Assembly: GCA_010029945.1 (NCBI GenBank)
Contig: RGQW01000110.1
Coordinates: forward strand, 1 to 5,520
DNA from: Actinomycetota bacterium
GTDB lineage: Bacteria; Actinomycetota; Actinomycetes; S36-B12
Direction of reading: 5' to 3'
DNA: 5,520 nucleotides
Shown here: positions 1 through 3,938 of the stretch, piece by piece
How positions within the stretch are numbered: position 1 is the first letter of the stretch
How the letters are laid out: the number at the start of each line of letters is the position of its first letter
Notes under the pieces: generated by a model
Database searches by the model: none
Seen by the model: only the letters and a program-made list of their open reading frames with translations
What the model was told of the DNA's origin: nothing
Made by a program: the position numbers and the translations under genes

Positions 1-216
1 CGCGAGTTGGCCATGATGAACATTGTTGGCTCTGCCTTCTTCGTGATTTCCGCTTTCGGGGCATACATCGTTCCGCTCACGGATCAGCCCATCTACCCGC
101 GGATTGCGAATCTCGGAACTCTCGCGGGAGCTCTGCTTTTCCTACTGTCGTCCATCCCCGGATTGCCGGAGAGACGGAGGGCGAGCACACAGGCGACGCC
201 TCCAGAAAGCCGGTAG
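1..216 (+). CDS. Small membrane protein, 3' end only (possibly YrhK-like)
   Basis: The frame is open from the first base of the window to a TAG stop at 214-216, so the gene very probably begins upstream. In-frame TTG (7) and ATG (13, 16) codons exist, but no convincing Shine-Dalgarno site can be judged there. The visible 71 residues contain two hydrophobic stretches, roughly NIVGSAFFVISAFGAYIVPL and IANLGTLAGALLFLLSSIPGL, separated by a short polar turn, followed by a charged Arg/Thr/Pro/Glu tail that is probably cytoplasmic. The pattern of Asn-x-x-Gly-Ser, a Phe-rich helix, then Asn-x-Gly-Thr and Gly-Ala-x-x-Phe resembles small two-helix YrhK-type membrane proteins. That assignment is from memory of the pattern and is tentative. 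The function is unknown. The gene converges on the second osmolyte permease with only 9 bases between the stop codons. Confidence 0.6.
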   Translation, partial: RELAMMNIVGSAFFVISAFGAYIVPLTDQPIYPRIANLGTLAGALLFLLSSIPGLPERRRASTQATPPESR

Positions 217-225
217 CGACTCGAC

Positions 226-1008
226 TTAGATGCCCTTCGGGCGGAGATAGCGCTGGGCGAGACCACCGATGAAATCGAAAGCGAGAGCAACTAGGGCGAC
301 AAGAACCGCGCCAACGAAAATGGCGGTCGGGCGGTTCAGTTTCAGGCCGGCGTTGATCGTTTCCCCAAGGCCGCCGCCGCCGATCAGGAATGCCAACGCA
401 GCCATGCCTACGTTGATAACGGTTGCTGTCCGAATTCCAGCCATGATGACCGGAACAGACAGCGGCAACTCGATCTTGAACAGTCGCTGGAAGCCGGTCA
501 TTCCCATGCCTTTGCCGGCTTCGATCACTGACTTGTCCACCTGCTCGAGGCCGACGATGGTGTTGCGGAGCACCGGCAGCAGCGCGAACGTCGCGAGCGC
601 GATGATGACTGTCGTTGCTCCCTGGCCTAGCCACACGAAGAACAACACGATGAGGCCGTACGCGGGCAAGGCTTGGCCGAGTCCCAGCACGCTGACCAGG
701 GTGTCCTTAATCTTGGGAGCTCCCTCACGGGTAACCGCGATGCCGATGGGAACGGCAATCACGATGACCAGGACGGTGGACCAGAAAGCGACATACAACT
801 GTTCCTGCATCTGACGCAGCAACTTCGCCGGTTCCAGGATCTTGGTCGTTGTCTGATCGAACTCCGAGTAGTTCCAGACGACGAAGAGCAGAACGGACAG
901 GATGAGAAACAGCGCAGGGGTGACGATGAGGTCGAGTGAATCCGACCTCCATCGACGAGTCGGTTTGGCCTCCGCATCCTCGGCGGTCAGCACTACCGCG
1001 GTGCTCAC
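226..1008 (-). CDS. opuCD: Osmoprotectant (glycine betaine/choline-type) ABC transporter permease, second subunit
   Basis: This is an inner-membrane subunit of a binding-protein-dependent importer of the OpuC/ProW family, 260 residues long. The GTG start overlaps the ATPase stop as GTGA (4-base overlap), which implies translational coupling. A longer upstream extension in the same frame is Arg/Pro-rich and lies inside the ATPase gene, so I rejected it. An N-terminal cytoplasmic stretch (1-26) is followed by about six hydrophobic segments near 29-45, 71-92, 103-127, 131-148, 186-212 and 228-248. The EAA coupling loop is intact at about 163-183: E-A-G-K-G-M-G-M at 163-170, then K-I-E-L-P-L at 178-183. 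The conserved R-T-A-T (193-196) and Gly-rich G-G-G-G-L-G (210-215) stretches are also present. The subunit ends in Pro-Lys-Gly-Ile and a TAA stop. It is the only complete permease in this operon, because its partner is broken. The substrate is inferred from the family. Confidence 0.9.
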   Translation of the reverse strand: MSTAVVLTAEDAEAKPTRRWRSDSLDLIVTPALFLILSVLLFVVWNYSEFDQTTTKILEPAKLLRQMQEQLYVAFWSTVLVIVIAVPIGIAVTREGAPKIKDTLVSVLGLGQALPAYGLIVLFFVWLGQGATTVIIALATFALLPVLRNTIVGLEQVDKSVIEAGKGMGMTGFQRLFKIELPLSVPVIMAGIRTATVINVGMAALAFLIGGGGLGETINAGLKLNRPTAIFVGAVLVALVALAFDFIGGLAQRYLRPKGI

Positions 1009-2141
1009 GACCCTGAGTTCTCCGATCCGGTCTGAATGAGGAGGTGCGCGAGGCTTTCCACCGTGCACCCGCCCAGGTAGTTTCCGCGCGCGTCCACTAC
1101 AACGGCCATACCCGCGGCGCTGGTCAGCATCACCGACAACGCATCTTGCAACGTGTCTTCTGGCTGGAGCTGAACCGAGATGGGACGGCCGGCCTTCTCC
1201 AAGCCCGATGACCGGTTCAGGGCGCGCTCGTCGATCCACCTCGTGGGGTGGTTGTTGCCGTCGAGGAGAACAGCGACGCTCGTGTTCGCCTCGTTCATCA
1301 TCGCGAGAGCCTGATCGCGCTGGAAGGGCTCCTTCAAGGTGACCAGCGGAGAAAGTTCGATGTCCTTGACGCGACGCAGGGTGAGGGTCTTCAAGATCGC
1401 GCCGGAGCCGAGGAAGTTCTCCACAAACTCATCGGCTGGGTCGGTCAAGATGTGCTCGGGTGTGTCCAACTGAGCGATCTCGCTTTGGTCACGCAGAATC
1501 GCGATCCGATCCCCCATCTTCACAGCCTCGTCGATGTCATGGGTAACGAACACGATCGTCTTCTTAAGTTCTTCCTGAAGCCGGAGGAACTCGTTCTGCA
1601 AGCGATCACGTGTGATCGGGTCGATCGCTCCGAACGGCTCGTCCATCAGCAAGACGTCGGGGTCTGCGCCCAAGGCCCGCGCAACACCAACACGCTGGGC
1701 CTGGCCACCGGAAAGCTCGGACGGGTACCGGTCCCGGTAGATGCTGGGGTCCATCGACACAACCTCGAGAAGCTCGTCAACGCGCGCCTTGACCTTGTCC
1801 TTCGGCCACTTCAGCAACCGTGGAACAGTGGCGATGTTCTCGGCGATGGTCCGGTGCGGAAACAGTCCGATCTGCTGGATCACGTAACCCATACGGCGAC
1901 GAAGTTCGTTCGGGTCGCCCTTCGTGACGTCCTCACCCTCGTAGATGATCCGTCCCGATGTCGGCTCGATCATCCGGTTGATCAGGCGAAGCGTGGTGCT
2001 CTTGCCGCAACCGGACGGTCCGACGAGGACGAGGATCTCGCCGGGGTTGACGTTGAGGTTGAGGTCCTTGACCGCAGGCTCCTCGACGCCCGGATACGCC
2101 TTCGTCACGTGCTCGAGCTGGATGAGTGGTTGAGCGCTCAC
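1005..2141 (-). CDS. opuCA: Osmoprotectant ABC transporter ATP-binding protein with CBS-type C-terminus
   Basis: This is the cytoplasmic ATPase that powers osmolyte import, 378 residues long from a GTG at 2141. I chose that start because GGGAG lies 5 bases upstream (2147-2151), it falls 11 bases after the permease's original stop, and homologous ATPases begin just before the I-Q-L-E-H-V-T-K-like strand. Walker A is GPSGCGKST (41-49), the Q-loop Gln is about 89, the signature is LSGGQ (143-147), Walker B is VLLMDE (163-168), the D-loop is near Asp174 and the switch His is His201 in FVTHD. All catalytic residues are present. Residues after about 235 form a tail with two degenerate CBS-like repeats, the clearer being GMAVVVDARGNYLGGCTVES near the end. 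In OpuA/OpuC systems this region is linked to ionic-strength or nucleotide sensing. The same frame stays open upstream into the damaged permease gene, so a longer fusion product is also possible. Substrate specificity is inferred from the family. Confidence 0.93.
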   Translation of the reverse strand: MSAQPLIQLEHVTKAYPGVEEPAVKDLNLNVNPGEILVLVGPSGCGKSTTLRLINRMIEPTSGRIIYEGEDVTKGDPNELRRRMGYVIQQIGLFPHRTIAENIATVPRLLKWPKDKVKARVDELLEVVSMDPSIYRDRYPSELSGGQAQRVGVARALGADPDVLLMDEPFGAIDPITRDRLQNEFLRLQEELKKTIVFVTHDIDEAVKMGDRIAILRDQSEIAQLDTPEHILTDPADEFVENFLGSGAILKTLTLRRVKDIELSPLVTLKEPFQRDQALAMMNEANTSVAVLLDGNNHPTRWIDERALNRSSGLEKAGRPISVQLQPEDTLQDALSVMLTSAAGMAVVVDARGNYLGGCTVESLAHLLIQTGSENSGS

Positions 2142-2146
2142 TGGAT

Positions 2147-2151
2147 CTCCC
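2147..2151 (-). promoter_or_regulatory. Shine-Dalgarno site for the ATPase
   Basis: On the minus strand GGGAG is followed by ATCCA and then the GTG at 2141, a spacing of 5 bases. It decides the ATPase start, because the frame itself is open much further upstream. It lies immediately after the original permease stop (TGA, 2155-2153). Confidence 0.7.
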
Positions 2152-2152
2152 G

Positions 2153-2621
2153 TCAGGCTTTCTTGGTTCGTGGTGTGGTCACGCGACCGAGGCCGCGCAG
2201 CAAAGAGTCGATGACAAACGCGAGGGCGAGGGAGAGCAGGACGCCCGTCCAGATCGCTTCTAGTCTTTGCGGACTCCAGGACGCTGGAGTCGACCGAGTC
2301 GAGTCCGGTGGTCGTATTTCGCAAGATCGGCATGATCGCGTACAGATAGAGCGCGATGAACGACGGTGTGAATCCAAGGCCAACGATGGGAATAAAGATT
2401 GTAAAGAGAGCCAGCGAGGGAATCGTGAGGAAGACCGACGAGATGGCCAGGGCGAGTTCTTTCGCGAAGGTGTGACGCATGGTCAGCACCGCGACGACAA
2501 CCGCCGTGATCCCCGCAGCGAGCGTCACCACAACGACATACATCAGAGTCTGCGTCAGGCCATCCACGATGAGGTCCGTTCGGCTCGACATGTAGTCGAA
2601 CCAACTCCGTACGCCGTCCAC
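2153..2621 (-). pseudogene. opuCB: Osmoprotectant ABC transporter permease, first subunit, with internal deletion and frameshift
   Basis: This would be the partner membrane subunit of the importer. The start is GTG at 2621 with AGGAG 5 bases upstream. Residues 1-119 read as a normal OpuC-type permease N-terminus: a hydrophobic helix at about 26-47, then FLTIPSLALFTIFIPIVGLG (64-83) and YLYAIMPILRNT (92-103), up to V-L-E-S-A-K, which opens the EAA loop. At about 2261-2267 the sequence then jumps to R-L-E-A-I-W-T-G followed by LLSLALAFVIDSLL and a basic P-R-T-K-K-A end (TGA at 2155-2153), in a different frame. Alignment by eye to the intact second permease shows about 59-60 residues missing, covering the rest of the EAA loop, the R-T-A-T helix and the Gly-rich segment. 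The frame change fits a loss of 3n+2 bases, such as 176 or 179. The remaining 469 bases plus the loss would restore a typical permease of about 215 residues. A sequencing or assembly error is possible, but a single base error cannot explain the missing block. Confidence 0.85.
2272..2291. repeat. Perfect 8-bp inverted repeat beside the permease deletion junction
   Basis: GACTCCAG (2272-2279), a four-base loop GACG, then CTGGAGTC (2284-2291). GAGTC recurs directly at 2287, 2296 and 2301. The repeat lies within the preserved N-terminal part of the damaged permease gene, about 5-10 bases from the inferred junction. It could be chance in a GC-rich coding region. Confidence 0.5.
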
Positions 2622-2626
2622 AGACG

Positions 2627-2631
2627 CTCCT
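2627..2631 (-). promoter_or_regulatory. Shine-Dalgarno site for the damaged permease
   Basis: AGGAG on the minus strand lies 5 bases before the GTG at 2621. The site is intact, so translation of the broken gene, or of the fused frame, could still initiate here. Confidence 0.65.
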
Positions 2632-2650
2632 GGCCGTTAGGTCGAAAGGT

Positions 2651-2672
2651 GAGGGGAAGGGAAAGGAAAGGA
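2651..2672. repeat. Homopurine/homopyrimidine tract in the operon spacer
   Basis: Twenty-two consecutive purines lie on the plus strand. With one interruption (T at 2650) the run extends back to 2644. In the mRNA, which reads the minus strand, this is a C/U-rich single-stranded leader between the hairpin and the permease Shine-Dalgarno site. It has no coding potential. Its role is unknown. Confidence 0.6.
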
Positions 2673-2677
2673 CTTGC

Positions 2678-2687
2678 TTACTAGTAA
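2678..2687. repeat. 10-bp perfect palindrome TTACTAGTAA
   Basis: The sequence is a perfect palindrome that overlaps the outer two bases of the adjacent hairpin arm. It could be a dimeric-regulator half-site pair, or simply the AT-rich flank of the terminator. No other copy was noticed in the window. Confidence 0.4.
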
Positions 2688-2719
2688 AGAGGGCGGGGGC
2701 CGTGGCCCCCGCCCTCTTT
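2686..2719 (-). terminator. Strong intrinsic-terminator-like hairpin after the binding-protein gene
   Basis: Bases 2686-2701 and 2704-2719 are perfect reverse complements (16 bp). In practice this gives a 15-bp stem with a four-base loop. The core is almost all G-C, with A-rich and U-rich ends (AAAGAGGG ... CCCTCTTT) in the transcribed direction. It starts 4 bases after the lipoprotein stop codon. Only three U residues follow the GC core before ACTAG, so termination may be partial. A leaky terminator or mRNA-stabilising stem here would raise the binding protein above the membrane and ATPase subunits. Confidence 0.8.
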
Positions 2720-2723
2720 CGAA

Positions 2724-3695
2724 CTAGCCGGCGATGATGCCCTGTTCAATCAGGTAGTCCTTGGCGACTACCGCGGGCTCTTCACCTTCCGCTGACACCC
2801 GAGCGTTGAGCTCGGCCATCTTGAGGTTGTCTAGCGGCTCGAGAATCGCAGCCGTGATCGCATCGTAAGCATCCGCATTCGCGTCGTAGGTCTCCTCGCG
2901 AATGGTTGCCGAGATGTTGTAGAGGATGTTGACGCCCGGATCCTCGACCAGGGTCAGACCCAGTGCCGGGATACGACCGTCGGTCGTGAAGATCTCACCG
3001 AAATCGCAGTTGTCGTTCGCGGTCTCGGTGTAGATCACGCCCGTGTCCAGGATGTTCTGCTGAGCGTCCGGCAGTTCGATGCCGGCGTGGGTCTCGGTCA
3101 GAATCAAACCGTCGGGACGGTCCGGGAATTCAGATTCCATGCAGACGACGGCATCCGGGTTGTCGCGGACGTACTCCATCATCGACTTGAGATCGAACGC
3201 GCCACCGTTAGCTTCCGTGGCAGCAGGGCTGGACGCGAAGCCGTAGGTGTTGTTGAACGGCGAGCGATCCACCCACACGATGCCGTTCTCGGCGTCGAGT
3301 TCGCGAACGCCAGAGGTGAGTTCCTCTGGGTCGAAGCTGGGATCTTCTTGGCCGAGGTGAACAGTCCAGCCGGTGCCGTTGTACTCCATGTACATGTCGA
3401 TCTCGCCGGAAAGCAGCGCCTCGCGGGCGACCGCGGTACCACCGAGGTTGACCTTGTCGTCGACGTTCGCGCCGGCAGCCTCGTAGGCCTGGACCATCAT
3501 CTGGCCGAGGATCAACTGCTCGTCGAAGTCCTTCGAGCCGATGGCGAGGTCAACGCCACTCAAGTCGTATTGCGATGCGACGCTATCTCCACCGGAGTCG
3601 CCACCTGACGAATCGTCCGAGTCACTCGAACAGGCAGCCAGCGCAAGAGCCGAAGCACCCACGATGACCGCGAACTTTTTACCCATTGAACCCAT
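2724..3695 (-). CDS. opuCC: Osmoprotectant ABC transporter substrate-binding lipoprotein
   Basis: This is the extracytoplasmic, membrane-anchored receptor of the importer, 323 residues from the ATG at 3695. That start has AAGGAG 11 bases upstream. A GTG four codons earlier (3707) overlaps the Shine-Dalgarno site and is unlikely. The signal peptide is M-G-S-M-G-K-K plus a hydrophobic core, with lipobox L-A-A-C and lipidated Cys22. A Ser/Asp/Gly linker (23-40) follows. The mature domain has family landmarks of OpuC/ProX-type receptors: IGSKDFDEQLILGQ (52-65), N-L-G-G-T (83-87), EIDMYMEYNGTG (98-109), FNNTYGF (147-153), E-F-P-D-R-P-D-G-L (189-197) and TTDGRI (237-242). Tyr and Trp residues near 102-110 could belong to an aromatic cage for a quaternary amine, but this is inference. 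Cys185 and Cys230 are the only other cysteines and may form a disulfide. The exact ligand (glycine betaine, choline, carnitine or other) cannot be read from the sequence. Confidence 0.9.
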   Translation of the reverse strand: MGSMGKKFAVIVGASALALAACSSDSDDSSGGDSGGDSVASQYDLSGVDLAIGSKDFDEQLILGQMMVQAYEAAGANVDDKVNLGGTAVAREALLSGEIDMYMEYNGTGWTVHLGQEDPSFDPEELTSGVRELDAENGIVWVDRSPFNNTYGFASSPAATEANGGAFDLKSMMEYVRDNPDAVVCMESEFPDRPDGLILTETHAGIELPDAQQNILDTGVIYTETANDNCDFGEIFTTDGRIPALGLTLVEDPGVNILYNISATIREETYDANADAYDAITAAILEPLDNLKMAELNARVSAEGEEPAVVAKDYLIEQGIIAG

Positions 3696-3706
3696 GAACG
3701 TGCTCA

Positions 3707-3712
3707 CTCCTT
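3707..3712 (-). promoter_or_regulatory. Shine-Dalgarno site that decides the lipoprotein start
   Basis: AAGGAG on the minus strand lies 11 bases before the ATG at 3695. It runs directly into the alternative GTG at 3707, which would leave no spacer, and it is 20 bases before the next ATG (3686). This supports the 3695 start. Confidence 0.65.
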
Positions 3713-3790
3713 GAATCGCTTACGTGCCGGGCTTCTGACCTTGAGAGGTTATCGGGTATTCAGCCACACCGCCTAGACCCCCTGAGCAAC

Positions 3791-3804
3791 GTCACATCCG
3801 TGAC
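3791..3804. repeat. Operator-like inverted repeat GTCAC-N4-GTGAC
   Basis: This is a perfect 5-bp inverted repeat around ATCC, roughly 95-110 bases upstream of the lipoprotein start. Each half also fits GTNAC, so it can be read as a direct repeat of that core. It is a candidate site for a regulator of the osmolyte operon, but short repeats of this size also occur by chance. Confidence 0.4.
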
Positions 3805-3875
3805 CGTGCTTGAGACATTTCTGAGATACGTACGACACAAGCGTTATCTGCGCGTCCACTTGTGAAATATCTTGC

Positions 3876-3902
3876 GCTCCCTTCCGCGAACTGCCAGGGA
3901 GC
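3876..3902 (-). terminator. Weak hairpin downstream of the antiporter gene
   Basis: GCTCCCT (3876-3882) and AGGGAGC (3896-3902) form a 7-bp stem with a 13-base loop, starting 36 bases after the antiporter stop. In the transcribed direction no U-run follows. It is at best a weak or factor-dependent terminator between the antiporter and the osmolyte operon. Confidence 0.3.
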
Positions 3903-3938
3903 CTCCCGCCACCCCCGGGCACGATGCGATGGCGTGAG

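Larger units (their letters stand above)
3713..3938 (-). promoter_or_regulatory. Spacer that must carry the osmolyte-operon promoter
   Basis: This non-coding stretch separates the antiporter stop from the lipoprotein ribosome binding site. It is more AT-rich than its surroundings around 3810-3870. The minus strand contains GATAAC twice as weak -10-like hexamers (about 3746-3751 and 3843-3848), but neither has a convincing -35 at 16-18 bases, so I do not place a promoter exactly. It also contains the inverted repeat at 3791-3804 and TGAGA repeated at 3811-3815 and 3822-3826 on the plus strand. Confidence 0.45.

Noticed and set aside
232..242. Small GCCC-TTC-GGGC stem near the end of the second permease as a terminator
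   Set aside because: The stem has only 4 bp, lies inside the coding region and has no U-run. The convergent gene ends at 216/226 show no clear terminator.
1009..1239. An N-terminal extension of the second permease to an upstream start at 1239
   Set aside because: The extra 77 residues are Arg/Pro/Gly-rich, lie wholly within the ATPase C-terminal coding region in another frame, and the GTGA overlap start at 1008 fits the family length.
1248..2684. A 478-codon open frame on the plus strand opposite the ATPase and first permease
   Set aside because: It is antisense to a gene with every ABC ATPase motif. Its product is rich in Arg, Asp, Val and His with no recognisable domain, and such long antisense frames are common in GC-rich coding DNA.
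3087..3608. A 173-codon plus-strand frame opposite the binding-protein gene
   Set aside because: It mirrors codon bias of the minus-strand lipoprotein gene, has no ribosome binding site that I could see and no recognisable family.
3684..3707. Alternative lipoprotein starts at GTG 3707 and ATG 3686
   Set aside because: The GTG overlaps the Shine-Dalgarno site with no spacer, and the second ATG is 20 bases from it. ATG 3695 has the only reasonable spacing.
3738..3757. GGGTAT on the plus strand as a SigB/SigF-type -10 element
   Set aside because: There is no gene in the plus direction downstream and no clear GTTT-like -35 at the right distance.
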